A stretch of 64,000 bases of DNA from Candidatus Saccharibacteria bacterium UBA5148 (lineage in GTDB: Bacteria; Patescibacteriota; Saccharimonadia; Saccharimonadales; UBA4665), in NCBI GenBank assembly GCA_002413835.1, contig DHXU01000009.1, positions 163,244-227,243 of the forward strand. The letters run 5' to 3'. The notes beneath the pieces were generated by a model. That model did no database searches and was not told the DNA's origin. It saw nothing but the letters and a program-made list of their open reading frames with translations. This document shows positions 32,772 to 41,997 of the stretch, piece after piece. How positions within the stretch are numbered: position 1 is the stretch's first letter; every line of letters begins with the position of its first letter. Made by a program: the position numbers and the translations under genes.

Positions 32772-32872
32772 GATTATGTTCCTTTGACTTTATCGTTCAC
32801 TTTATACTGTTCCACACCTGTTTGTATAACCTGTATAATACCACGAAATATAATAAAGTCAATAGTAAACTT

Positions 32873-32922
32873 CAGCAGATCGGTGCTTTTGGCGGTCAGG
32901 GAATACTCGCATCGCGGCGGCC
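32873..32922 (-). pseudogene. HxlR-family regulator fragment
   Basis: Read on the minus strand this gives PPRCEYSLTAKSTDLL, nearly the PPRCEYSLTPKGEDLV of the intact HxlR gene at 40042-40392; the DNA is also visibly alike. Only the C-terminal beta-wing part is left. Confidence 0.7.
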
Positions 32923-33111
32923 GCCAACAGCGGAGCCGGCGGCGAAGCGGTCGAGCTGCGCGAAGACAACACCCTTGGCATGCACCGCACCGAGGCCATC
33001 TGTACCAACTGCGGTGGCCACCTCGGCCATCTATTCCCGGATGAGAGCAGCCCGACGAGCCAGCATTACTGTGTCAATTCCGTGGCGCTCGATTTCAAGC
33101 CGAAACCATAG
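32911..33111 (+). pseudogene. msrB fragment (C-terminal half)
   Basis: The in-frame stretch 32950-33111 encodes 53 residues close to the end of the intact MsrB at 31753: MHRTEA-C, CGGHLGHLFPD, HYCVNSVALDF, then a stop. The first zinc-binding half and the GWPSF region are missing, and no start is seen. It abuts the HxlR fragment, so a deletion or rearrangement fused two relics. Confidence 0.85.
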
Positions 33112-33149
33112 CCCAACTGTCCGGCCAAGGGTAGAAGCGATTAACTGAT

Positions 33150-33197
33150 GTTGATACTGCTCATGTATAATTACTCACAGTAGTGAGCAGTATCAAC
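33150..33197. promoter_or_regulatory. 14-bp inverted repeat enclosing the -10 box of the giant surface gene
   Basis: The arms 33150-33163 and 33184-33197 are perfect reverse complements (GTTGATACTGCTCA), with a 20-base spacer holding TATAAT (33166-33171). The right arm ends at the base before ATG 33198 and begins within a possible GTG start (33183). It could be a repressor operator, an mRNA hairpin over the start, or a tiny invertible promoter. Confidence 0.7.
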
Positions 33198-36100
33198 ATG
33201 GCCAGGAAATTTATTACCAACCTCTATCTGAAATCACACATACGATGGCGCCAAGCCGGTGCCTGGTGGCGGCGCAATGACAAGCGCTATGGCTGGCCCT
33301 GGCGGCTGGCAAACGGGCTGGTCATCGCCGTTGTCGTCTTCAGTGCGGCTGCGCCACTGTTGCAGCATATCCTCGAAGCGCACCGCTATCAACTCAGCGA
33401 TGCCGCCCTGAGCCTGGTCGGTAAGACGGATCCGAAGCTGACGAAGCAACTGACGTATGACGCCGCAGCCAGCATGTATCACTTCAACCAGTCGGCTATC
33501 AAACCGGACGACGGCACGAATCCGATGGCTAATCTCAAACAGCAGGTTGGTACGGCCAGTGGCTCGGACAAGGATAAAAGCCTGTATGCGCTGGATATAC
33601 CGCAGGACGCCAGCCAGGGTGTGACGTACCACGACATTAATTCGCAGCTTAGTTTCCAGCTGACGCCGCAGTTCGACGTCGGCCTCGGCCAGGCAGTGCA
33701 GGGACGGCTGCTTTATCCGCTGGCAGACAAGGTGCAGGCCGTGTACAGCCTGAAGAATAATGGCCTCAAAGAGGATATCGTCGTACCGAAAGCCGTCAAT
33801 AACACCATGTCGTATAGCTATACGCTGAATCTGCCCAAAACGCTTGAGGCGAGGTCGCTGCCCGACGGCTCGGGCGGTATCGGCATCTATGGTGCGAATC
33901 CGTCGCTATTCGGCGACATCAGTTACGGAAGTCCCAATGATCAGGCGCTGGTACAGAAGGCCCGTGAAAGCGGCGAGAAAAATTATCTGGTATTCGGTCT
34001 GCCGGCACCAGTAATAAAGGTAGCTGCCGGCAGCCAGCCGGCTGGTGCGACAGCCCGGTTTGAGCTGCGCGGCGATGGCTCTACAAAGACACTCCGCGTA
34101 GTTGCTGAAGGGTTGGATAGTATCGGGGAACCGTTCACGATTGACCCGAGCGTGGTGGTTAGTTCGACCAGTGAACTCCAGGGCGGCAGCAACAACGAGG
34201 GCAATATAAGCTTTGGTACATCCGGGCAGGTAACCCGTGATCAGGTAAGCGGTGGCGGCACGTCCGCTAACTGGACAACGAACACAGATACTGGGGCCAG
34301 CAGGCCAGGGGTGTATGCTGGCGGTGCAGCTGCATATAACGGCTATCTGTATACCTATGCCAGGCAATATACGAACGCGACGTGGCATGTATATTATGCG
34401 CCTCTCAATACGAACGGCAGCCTCGGAGCATGGGTGCAAGGATCATCCGATCCGGCGGATGAGAGACTATACCCAGGTATGGTCATATATAACGGTTATG
34501 TATATTTGTATGGAGGAAGTCAGGGAGGGTCGAATGTCGTCTTTAATACCGTGACCTATGCTGCGATTTCCAGTAGTGATGGATCGATGGGCAACTGGAC
34601 GATATCTCCGAATACTATGCAATATGGTGTCTGCCGGTTAGGATATGCGGTTGCGAACGGCTATTTATATGCAACAGGGGGAGACACTGTGGCCACAGGC
34701 AATGTATGTAGTAATACAGGGACGCCATCAAACTATGTGCAGTACGCTGCACTGAACGGTGACGGTTCGGTCGGTACCTGGGGCACGACGACGACGTTTA
34801 CGACAGCCCGTATGGACCCGGGCACAGTGACTTATAACAACTTTATTTATGTATACCAAGGGACGATTGATGGATCCACCGGCCCGCAGGATTTCCAATA
34901 TGCACCCCTCAACAGCGACGGTACGGTCGGTGCTTGGATAACGGCTAGCGTCACTTCGCCAGGGATGTTTTACCGCTTCGGAATTGCTGTCAGTAATGGC
35001 TATCTATATATGATAGGCGGTGGGGGCGGTAGCACTACTAACACGGTCCGCTATATACAACTAAACAATGATGGATCGCCGGCAGTCTCGGGCTGGAAAT
35101 TATCGGTCGGTACAATGGCGACCGCAACGTGGGGTAGCGCAACGGCGGTGTATAATGGGTATCTCTATGCCTACGCTGGCGTCAATTCCACCGGTACCCC
35201 CATTACTTCGACGCAGTACAGTAAGATTGACCCGGCAGGCAAGAATAATAAGTTCAGCACCAGCGGTAACACGGCATTGACGAACGTCAGGGCCTTTTCG
35301 GCCGGTGTCGCCTACAACGGCTACGCCTATGTACTGGGTGGCAACAATTCAACGGTTGTCGCTAACGGCGCCGGCGTTGGCTATAATGACACGCTGTATG
35401 CCCCGATAAATAGTGATGGAACTGTCGGCAGCTGGACTGCCACGAGTACGTTCGTCTCGGCAGCCAGGCGCAATGCCGGGGCAGCTATCGCCTATAACGG
35501 CTTCATGTATTACCTGGGTGGAAATGCCAGTAATGGTTCAAACTCCACAGAGGTACAATATACAGCGATTAATAGTAACGGTAGTCTCGGCACCTGGGCC
35601 GACACGACAGTCTTGCCGGCTGGTCGGTTTGTTGAGATGGTCTGGACCTACAACGGCCGGATGTATATGGCCGGCGGCTTCCACGGTGGTGCGTCTACAG
35701 CCTGTAATGCCGTCTCCAGCACCTACTGTACTGACGTCCAGATGGCCACTATAAACAGTAACGGCACGCTCGGTACCTGGTCTGCCCAGGCAGCGATGCC
35801 GACAGCTATGAGCGGGTCAGCGACCGCTACTCGAGGACAGCATGTCTACCTCGTGGGTGGTGATGGTGGCGGCGGTTCGACAGCTGTCTATCAGGCGTCT
35901 ATGGATGCGAGCACCGGTGCAATAAGTTCGTGGAATACGCTACAGTCACTGCCCGCGACCCGTACGGGAGCGATTGGTGGCATTGCGAACGGCTATCTGT
36001 ATGCATATGGGAATACCACTGGCCGCGCGGGAACCGATGGTGGAGTATATGTGAGGTTGAATGATGACGGGACATTCCCAACTGATAGTGGCTGCGGTGC

Positions 36101-37604
36101 CCGGTTCTGTACGACCAACCTGATGACAGTTACGATGGGAACACGCGCCGGATTTATATACAAGGGAACGATGTACGCCATGGGTGGTGCTGATGCCACT
36201 GCAGCATCGACCGTCGTTGAGACTTCCGCTATTAATAATGGCGGTTCCGGGGTTGTCGGCACATGGAATACAACAACCAGTATCGCAACTGCCCGGTTCA
36301 AACACGCCACCGTCGCCTCCAACGGCTATCTCTACGTGCTCGGCGGCAGCAACGGCAGCGCACTGAGTGACGTCTCATACGCTCCTATCAACACTGACGG
36401 TACTGTCGGCACCTGGGCTACAACCATGAGCCTGCCTGTTGCCCGGTATTTTGAAGCAGCAGTCGCTTCTAATGGTTATATGTACGTATTGGGTGGCTCG
36501 CACGACACGACTGACACACAGTGTAATGGGTCATCATCGCAGTATTGTAACGATGTTTCCTATGCCCCGATTAATGCGAATGGCACTCTTGGCAGCTGGA
36601 CCTCGACAACTAGCTTTACGACGGCGCGTTTTTCTACCCAGGCCTTCGCCTATAACAGCTATATGTACATCCTGGGCGGCGCAACCAGCAGCAGTGTCTC
36701 AACTAATGATGTCCAATATGCGCCAATCAACAGCAACGGAACTGTTGGCACCTGGACCGCGACGACGACCTTCACCACCGGACGCAATGGTCTCAGTGCC
36801 GTCGCCTACAACGGCTACGCCTATGTACTGGGTGGCAACGATAACTCTACGACCTATAACGATGTCCAAAGCGCACCGATCATCAGTGATGGCACGATAG
36901 GCACCTGGACGGCTGTACTTAGTTTCGTCGGTGCTCGGGTTAATGCTCAGGCAGCAGCCTATAATGGGTACCTCTATCTGATGGGTGGCACAGTAGCCGG
37001 CAGCGCATCGACAGATGTACAGTATGCCACCATTAACACGAACGGTACGCTGGGTGCCTGGAGTACGACGACAAATTTTGCCACCGCCAGAAATTCGTTT
37101 GGCGCGGCGGTTTATAAAGGCTATCTGTATATTATGGCCGGAAATAGCTCTCCTCTCAGTGATGTCCAGTATGTACCGCTCGACAGTATGGCCCGGACGG
37201 GCCGGTACAGCAAACTGGTCGATCTGACGGGCGCCGCTAACATTACTGGTCTGACCTACAGTGGAGGCGTAGCGAGTCCGTCAGTTTCCGTTACCTTCAG
37301 AGCAGCCGGCGCTGACGGTGTTTTTGGCACCAGCGCCCGCGCTGACCAGATAAATGGCTTAGGTACCTGTGAGGGCACCAGTAACGTGACAAATGTCCGC
37401 TACCTGCTCGTCAGCATTGTGCTGGACGATTCGTATGGCCTGGCAACCTCCGGTGCATACTCTGATGTTGTGACGACACCGGCAAATGTGACTGATTTCA
37501 CTATCAACTATAGTACGTCGCACCCCGATCCTAGTATCCGACTGAAGCTTGGCAAAACACTGCAAAACGGCGCACTCAGCGCACTGGATACCTGTAAGCC
37601 CTGA
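33198..37604 (+). CDS. Giant surface protein with about 18 kelch-like repeats
   Basis: The 1468-residue protein has a short basic cytoplasmic N terminus, a span (about 39-60, LANGLVIAVVVFSAAAP), a unique domain to about 350, and then about 18 repeats. The repeat core alternates YNGYLYVLGG-like hairpins with YAPINSDGTVGTW and TTFTTAR strands, spaced about 50-65 residues, as in kelch beta-propellers; 18 units could make two or three propellers. The last 130 residues are a separate beta domain. Start is ATG 33198, or leaderless GTG 33183. Likely an adhesin-type surface protein, N-terminally anchored. Confidence 0.88.
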   Translation: MARKFITNLYLKSHIRWRQAGAWWRRNDKRYGWPWRLANGLVIAVVVFSAAAPLLQHILEAHRYQLSDAALSLVGKTDPKLTKQLTYDAAASMYHFNQSAIKPDDGTNPMANLKQQVGTASGSDKDKSLYALDIPQDASQGVTYHDINSQLSFQLTPQFDVGLGQAVQGRLLYPLADKVQAVYSLKNNGLKEDIVVPKAVNNTMSYSYTLNLPKTLEARSLPDGSGGIGIYGANPSLFGDISYGSPNDQALVQKARESGEKNYLVFGLPAPVIKVAAGSQPAGATARFELRGDGSTKTLRVVAEGLDSIGEPFTIDPSVVVSSTSELQGGSNNEGNISFGTSGQVTRDQVSGGGTSANWTTNTDTGASRPGVYAGGAAAYNGYLYTYARQYTNATWHVYYAPLNTNGSLGAWVQGSSDPADERLYPGMVIYNGYVYLYGGSQGGSNVVFNTVTYAAISSSDGSMGNWTISPNTMQYGVCRLGYAVANGYLYATGGDTVATGNVCSNTGTPSNYVQYAALNGDGSVGTWGTTTTFTTARMDPGTVTYNNFIYVYQGTIDGSTGPQDFQYAPLNSDGTVGAWITASVTSPGMFYRFGIAVSNGYLYMIGGGGGSTTNTVRYIQLNNDGSPAVSGWKLSVGTMATATWGSATAVYNGYLYAYAGVNSTGTPITSTQYSKIDPAGKNNKFSTSGNTALTNVRAFSAGVAYNGYAYVLGGNNSTVVANGAGVGYNDTLYAPINSDGTVGSWTATSTFVSAARRNAGAAIAYNGFMYYLGGNASNGSNSTEVQYTAINSNGSLGTWADTTVLPAGRFVEMVWTYNGRMYMAGGFHGGASTACNAVSSTYCTDVQMATINSNGTLGTWSAQAAMPTAMSGSATATRGQHVYLVGGDGGGGSTAVYQASMDASTGAISSWNTLQSLPATRTGAIGGIANGYLYAYGNTTGRAGTDGGVYVRLNDDGTFPTDSGCGARFCTTNLMTVTMGTRAGFIYKGTMYAMGGADATAASTVVETSAINNGGSGVVGTWNTTTSIATARFKHATVASNGYLYVLGGSNGSALSDVSYAPINTDGTVGTWATTMSLPVARYFEAAVASNGYMYVLGGSHDTTDTQCNGSSSQYCNDVSYAPINANGTLGSWTSTTSFTTARFSTQAFAYNSYMYILGGATSSSVSTNDVQYAPINSNGTVGTWTATTTFTTGRNGLSAVAYNGYAYVLGGNDNSTTYNDVQSAPIISDGTIGTWTAVLSFVGARVNAQAAAYNGYLYLMGGTVAGSASTDVQYATINTNGTLGAWSTTTNFATARNSFGAAVYKGYLYIMAGNSSPLSDVQYVPLDSMARTGRYSKLVDLTGAANITGLTYSGGVASPSVSVTFRAAGADGVFGTSARADQINGLGTCEGTSNVTNVRYLLVSIVLDDSYGLATSGAYSDVVTTPANVTDFTINYSTSHPDPSIRLKLGKTLQNGALSALDTCKP

Positions 37605-37749
37605 TGACCAGCGCTTATTTGCATAATTGCGTATGTAAGTAATGTCCAGACAACCATACTTGCATCAAGCATAAGTATTGATGGTTATGAATGCCCGGGT
37701 TATAGTAAGTGTAAACGTCGAATAATCTCGTGAAGGGCCGATCGCCACG

Positions 37750-39783
37750 ATGGACAGTGTTACCGTTACACCACAGAGGACTTTATGGAGACGTCTGCAA
37801 CGTCACCGCAAGATCTTAGCGGTACTCGTACTTACTTTTGTAGTCGGCAGCATCGCCGCCCTCGGTGCGCATCAGTTCCATGTGAGCCACGCGGCGACTC
37901 CCAGCATAACAATACCGGATACGGCATACGCTATTCCAGCAGGTGCGGTCTTCATGGCGGCCAATGGTAACGATACAAACCCGGGTACCCAGAGCGCACC
38001 TGTTAAGACATTAGTTCGGGCTTACGCAGTCACGCCGAGCGGCGGCACACTGGTTATCCGCGGTGGCACCTACCGCGATGGTACGACAACCCGGATCAGC
38101 AAAACCATCACTATCCAACCATATCCACATGAACAGGTGTGGTTCGATGGCATGGATGTCCCGACTGGCTGGACAAGCGCCAGCAATAATCAGTGGACCT
38201 TGAACTGGAGTACGCCGAGCTACTGTAACGGGCATTATTACGACACGGCTTTCCGCTCGCAGACTGCCAATGGACCATGTACCTATTATGATCAGTATGG
38301 TGATACCTCGAACCCGCTGTCGCCGGATCCGCAGATGGTGTACATCGACGGAATGTATATTCATGAAGTTGCTACAGCCGCCGAAGCGGTCGGCAACAAC
38401 TTCTATTACAATCAGCCGGCCCACAGTATCGTGCTCGGAACGAATCCGGCAGGGCATGTGGTAGAAGTAACTGCCCGGCCGACAGCAATATTTATCGAAG
38501 GAGGTCCGGGGAGTGTCACAATCCGGGGCATAGGCTTCGCTCATTATGCTTCTGACAATTTTGCCGACGCGGCCGGCCATGGAGCCGTCATTGTCAACTC
38601 ACCGAACTCGACATTTGAGAATGACGTGTTCGCGGAAAACGCAGGTGCCGGACTGCAGTTTGCGGATCCTCGGAACGGCGTTATCCGTGGTGTTTATTTC
38701 TGGCATAATGGAGCCAACGGCATCGATGCCAACGGACATCAGAAATCACCCGGGATAACCGATAATTTGCTCATGGAGAACAATGTTTTTGACGGAAATA
38801 ATGCCGAGAGATTCGGAGTTGGCTGCAGTTATTCATGCGAGGCGTCCGGATCAAAATGGGCTCATATCGTAGGTGGCACGGTCAAAAACAATATCTTCAA
38901 AAACGGCATCGGCACGGCTCATGGCTGGTGGTGCGATATGGCATGTACGAATGTTAAGGTCGTCAATAACGCTTTTATGAATAACGGCGGAGACGGTGTG
39001 TTCTACGAGATCTCTGACACTGGCATCATTGCTTCGAACCTCATAGTGGGTAATGGGGTATATGGCATCAAGATGGGGTCGGCCAACACTAAGATTTATA
39101 ATAATACCGTCGTCAGTAACGGAGTCGGAGCATTGGTATACGACGATAATCGGTCTGTAAATCACAACTGGGGAACGGACGCTGGACCGGATACGGTGAA
39201 CGTAGATATGGCGAATAACATATTTTCCATGAATCGGGGCAATATCGTGCAGTCATGGCGCACCGACTCGACGTATGGACTGAATACTGGTCCGAACACC
39301 TTTTATTCAAATTATGATTACAACTCGTATTACCGGAGCGGCACGACGCCGTATGTCTCCGAATGGCGTGACGGGACGCAGTTCCTGTACAGCACGGTAG
39401 CTGCGCTGACGGCCGGCAAGGGGAAAGAGGTGCATGGTCAGGACATCACCAGCGGAAGTGATCCGTTCTTCATGAACGCCAGTGCTGGAGATTACCGCCT
39501 GCGTACTACCAGTGTAGCCTACAACACCGGTATGGCCTTGCCGGCTGATGTTGCCACTGCTCTTGGAATCGCTGCCAGTCCGGTCAGCCGCGGGGCTATG
39601 AACTGGCCGGGCCAACAACAAGCGAATGGCGGTGATGTCAATAACGACGGCCGCGTAAACGCATTGGACCTCAGTATTCTGATCAGCCACGACGGTCAGA
39701 ATTTCGCGGCAGCTGATTTTAACCACGACGGTACGGTCGGCGCTGCCGATTTGGCGATATTACTAAGTAAATGGACCTGGTAA
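37750..39783 (+). CDS. Secreted right-handed beta-helix protein with dockerin-like end
   Basis: The 677-residue protein has a signal peptide or anchor at 22-48 (ILAVLVLTFVVGSIAAL...AHA). GAVFMAANGNDTNPGTQSAP, typical of DUF1565/polysaccharide-lyase-like helices, follows. About 230-500 hold parallel beta-helix coils (NNVFDGNN, NNIFKNGIG, NNAFMNNGGDGV). The end (about 630-677) has two F-hand calcium loops, DVNNDGRVNALD and DFNHDGTVGAAD, the plan of a type I dockerin. Glycan binding or cleavage at the surface is likely; catalytic residues are not identified. Confidence 0.88.
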   Translation: MDSVTVTPQRTLWRRLQRHRKILAVLVLTFVVGSIAALGAHQFHVSHAATPSITIPDTAYAIPAGAVFMAANGNDTNPGTQSAPVKTLVRAYAVTPSGGTLVIRGGTYRDGTTTRISKTITIQPYPHEQVWFDGMDVPTGWTSASNNQWTLNWSTPSYCNGHYYDTAFRSQTANGPCTYYDQYGDTSNPLSPDPQMVYIDGMYIHEVATAAEAVGNNFYYNQPAHSIVLGTNPAGHVVEVTARPTAIFIEGGPGSVTIRGIGFAHYASDNFADAAGHGAVIVNSPNSTFENDVFAENAGAGLQFADPRNGVIRGVYFWHNGANGIDANGHQKSPGITDNLLMENNVFDGNNAERFGVGCSYSCEASGSKWAHIVGGTVKNNIFKNGIGTAHGWWCDMACTNVKVVNNAFMNNGGDGVFYEISDTGIIASNLIVGNGVYGIKMGSANTKIYNNTVVSNGVGALVYDDNRSVNHNWGTDAGPDTVNVDMANNIFSMNRGNIVQSWRTDSTYGLNTGPNTFYSNYDYNSYYRSGTTPYVSEWRDGTQFLYSTVAALTAGKGKEVHGQDITSGSDPFFMNASAGDYRLRTTSVAYNTGMALPADVATALGIAASPVSRGAMNWPGQQQANGGDVNNDGRVNALDLSILISHDGQNFAAADFNHDGTVGAADLAILLSKWTW

Positions 39784-39838
39784 TATGCGGCACCAGTTAT
39801 AGCGACCGAGCCGGAAATTAGAATACTGTCAGGCATAA

Positions 39839-40024
39839 GGCTGTGGTCTTCCCGGCGCCAGCAGCGGTCTGGTCGTGGCTGCCAATAGCGGCGATAGCAA
39901 CAAACAGCTTGATACGGTGAGTGAATTTGGTATTTCCAGCACGCAATTTGCCAGTATTATGGCCGAGTTATGGAATTTCCGGTTGATTACGCCCGGGTAT
40001 ATAAGAAGCAGTAGAAGATATTGA
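39839..40024 (+). pseudogene. Open frame without start, possible gene remnant
   Basis: 61 codons run from a stop at 39836 to TGA at 40022 with protein-like composition (EFGISSTQFASIMAELWNF) but no ATG near the beginning, no Shine-Dalgarno site and no promoter. This looks like the C-terminal end of a lost gene. Family not recognised. Confidence 0.35.
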
Positions 40025-40041
40025 GCAAGCTGGCAGCACGC

Positions 40042-40392
40042 TTACGCGTCGGGAGAATGATACTTCTCGCCCCACTGGGCCATCTTTTTGAGGATCGGGA
40101 CCAGATCTTCGCCTTTGGGGGTCAGGGAATATTCGCAGCGCGGCGGAATCTCAGAGAAGACACTCCTGCTGATGATGCCATGGGCTTCCAGATCGTCAAG
40201 CCGTTGTGACAGGGTGCGCGGGCTGATACCAACCAAAGAGCGTTCCAACTCACCAAAGCGTTTTGGACTGCTACAGAGGTCGCGGAGCAGTAGGGCAGTC
40301 CATTTGTTGCCGATGATTTCCATGGCACTGGCAATACAGCCGATGTGCGGTTCGATTGCTGACTGTAAAATTGGTGATACTGTAGATTTCAT
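40042..40392 (-). CDS. HxlR-family transcriptional regulator
   Basis: The 116-residue winged-helix protein has the HxlR features IGNKWTALLLRDL, RFGELERSLVGISPRTLSQRL (recognition helix), and wing EIPPRCEYSLTPKGEDL. HxlR regulators bind as dimers and often answer electrophile or redox stress. A Cys lies at IGCIAS near the N terminus, the usual sensor place. It is divergent from the FMN reductase gene and probably controls it through the shared gap. Confidence 0.93.
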   Translation of the reverse strand: MKSTVSPILQSAIEPHIGCIASAMEIIGNKWTALLLRDLCSSPKRFGELERSLVGISPRTLSQRLDDLEAHGIISRSVFSEIPPRCEYSLTPKGEDLVPILKKMAQWGEKYHSPDA

Positions 40393-40462
40393 AGTTTACG
40401 TCTCTACTTTGCGCCTTCGTTTTACGCTTTACAATGTATAGTGACACGGTATATACTTTAGA

Positions 40463-40477
40463 CTATACAAAGTATAG
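40463..40477. promoter_or_regulatory. Candidate HxlR operator
   Basis: CTATAC-AAA-GTATAG is a perfect dyad in the gap between the divergent HxlR and FMN reductase genes, overlapping -10-like sequences on both strands. A looser copy (TTTACAATGTATAGT) lies near 40430-40443. Confidence 0.5.
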
Positions 40478-40516
40478 CACAATCGTACAGAATTGGGCAG
40501 AGAAGGGAAGACAGAC

Positions 40517-41101
40517 ATGAAACTCGGAATTATCGTCGGCAGCACGCGCCAGGGGCGCCAGACTATCAAAGAAGCCCTGTGGGTTGCCAATAATGCCAAG
40601 CAGCTCGAAGGCACAGAAGTCGAACTTATTGACCTCAAGGATTACCCGATGCCGTTCTTCGCAGAGGCTGTCAGTCCGCGATACAACCCGAGCCGCGTCG
40701 TCGATCCGACTGCCCAGAAATACCTCGATATACTGGCTGCTCAGGACGCCTATGTCTTCGTCACACCGGAATACAACCACTCCATCCCGGGTGTGCTCAA
40801 AAACTCGTTTGATTATCTCGACTGGCAGCTGGTCCACAAGCCAGCTGCTATAGTTTCCCATGGTGCAGTCGGTGGTGCCCGGGCAGCCATGCACCTCAAG
40901 GAGATCATTTCTGAAGGCAAAGCTTTGCCAATCTCGGAATTCGTTGCGCTGCACGGTGCCAGCGAAGCCATCGATGAGGAAGGCAACCTCTCGGAAGAGA
41001 TGAAGGCTAACCCGTACGGCCCGCAGACTGCCCTGGACAACATGCTGGGAGAGCTGAAGTGGACCAGCGACGCCTTGAGTGCAGCCCGCGCCTCGGCCTA
41101 G
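40517..41101 (+). CDS. NADPH-dependent FMN reductase family protein
   Basis: The 194-residue flavodoxin-fold enzyme reduces FMN or quinones and azo compounds with NAD(P)H. Seen are the phosphate loop GIIVGSTRQGR, the FMN/dimer motif PEYNHSIPGVLKNSFDYL and SHGAVGGARAA. AGAAGGGA precedes ATG 40517; the longer frame adds residues upstream of this site. The divergent HxlR regulator fits a redox or electrophile-inducible reductase. Confidence 0.92.
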   Translation: MKLGIIVGSTRQGRQTIKEALWVANNAKQLEGTEVELIDLKDYPMPFFAEAVSPRYNPSRVVDPTAQKYLDILAAQDAYVFVTPEYNHSIPGVLKNSFDYLDWQLVHKPAAIVSHGAVGGARAAMHLKEIISEGKALPISEFVALHGASEAIDEEGNLSEEMKANPYGPQTALDNMLGELKWTSDALSAARASA

Positions 41102-41158
41102 TCCATTCAGAGTTATGCAAGACTGCCAGAGTAACTACAATCGGTGTACCATATACCT

Positions 41159-41434
41159 ATGACAGCTGAAGTACCAGGCACTTCCGAACCATCCTCTGGT
41201 GATGACCAACCAGACTTATCTGTGGATCCTGCCGAGCGTTTGACGGAACTCGCTAGGTCCGGAATAACCAAAGCTACTCGTATGACCCTGTATCGTGTCA
41301 GTTACGAAGACTTACCAGATGGTCACGCCCTGGTAACCAGCCGCACTCAGCGTTTCGACGAAGAGGGTACTATGTATGCTGACGAGCAGAATTTTGAAGG
41401 CATCGTTCGGCGTCCGCCGCCGCATCAGGTATAA
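41159..41434 (+). CDS. Small hypothetical protein
   Basis: The 91-residue acidic protein has a disordered Ser/Pro/Glu start and a C-terminal beta-rich part (MTLYRVSYEDLPDGHALVTS). No family recognised. ATG 41159 has no clear Shine-Dalgarno site. It lies 8 bases before orn, but orn has its own -10 box inside this gene's last codons. Confidence 0.6.
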   Translation: MTAEVPGTSEPSSGDDQPDLSVDPAERLTELARSGITKATRMTLYRVSYEDLPDGHALVTSRTQRFDEEGTMYADEQNFEGIVRRPPPHQV

Positions 41435-41435
41435 T
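41430..41435 (+). promoter_or_regulatory. -10 box of orn
   Basis: TATAAT, 7 bases before ATG 41443; leaderless spacing. Confidence 0.6.
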
Positions 41436-41442
41436 TACCGCC

Positions 41443-41997
41443 ATGAGTGATAAAAACATGGTGCCGACGAAACTGCTTTGGGTTGATTTGGAAATGACCG
41501 GGCTTGACCCTCAGGGTGATGTCATCCTGGAAGTGGCCGCTGAGATTACTGATTTCAATTTTAAGACAATTGCCAGTTACGAGGCCCGTGTCAGCCAACC
41601 GCGCGACGTCGTGGTTGATCGCATGCAAAAAAATACCTGGTGGGCTGATTATCCCGAGAACAGAGATGATTTTGTCAGCAAACTTGACCAGGGCAAGACC
41701 AGTGAAGCCGTCGAGCAGGAGCTGATCGCGCTGGTACAGGAGCACTTTGGTAGCGAGCGGGCCGTACTGGCCGGCAACTCTATCTATAACGACCGCAAAT
41801 TCATTGCCCAGTGTTGGCCGTCTTTGAACCTGAAGTTACACTACCGGATGCTCGACGTCAGCGCCTGGAAAGTCTTCATGCAGGGCCGCTACGCTGTTGA
41901 TTTCGAGAAGACTAACGCCCATCGGGCTTTTGATGATATCCAGGCCTCGATAGCCGAACTGCAGCACTACCTCGAGTGGTTCAGCAAAGAACAATAG
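41443..41997 (+). CDS. orn: Oligoribonuclease
   Basis: The 184-residue DEDDh 3'-5' exonuclease finishes RNA decay by degrading 2-5 nt oligomers, including pGpG. Motifs: WVDLEMTGLDP (Asp, Glu), GNSIYNDRKFI (Asp) and HRAFDDIQASI (His, Asp). Its length matches the family (about 180). The next gene begins at its stop (TAGTG). Confidence 0.95.
   Translation: MSDKNMVPTKLLWVDLEMTGLDPQGDVILEVAAEITDFNFKTIASYEARVSQPRDVVVDRMQKNTWWADYPENRDDFVSKLDQGKTSEAVEQELIALVQEHFGSERAVLAGNSIYNDRKFIAQCWPSLNLKLHYRMLDVSAWKVFMQGRYAVDFEKTNAHRAFDDIQASIAELQHYLEWFSKEQ

Noticed and set aside
32822..33148. 108-codon plus-strand frame before the giant gene
   Set aside because: Arg/Ser/Pro-rich shadow across the msrB and hxlR fossils.
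34300..37150. CRISPR-like or tandem DNA array
   Set aside because: Repeats are protein-level kelch-like units of unequal length with diverged DNA; no spacers and no cas genes.
41144..41158. GTG start extending the small gene at 41159
   Set aside because: No ribosome site for the GTG; ATG 41159 is simpler, though not certain.
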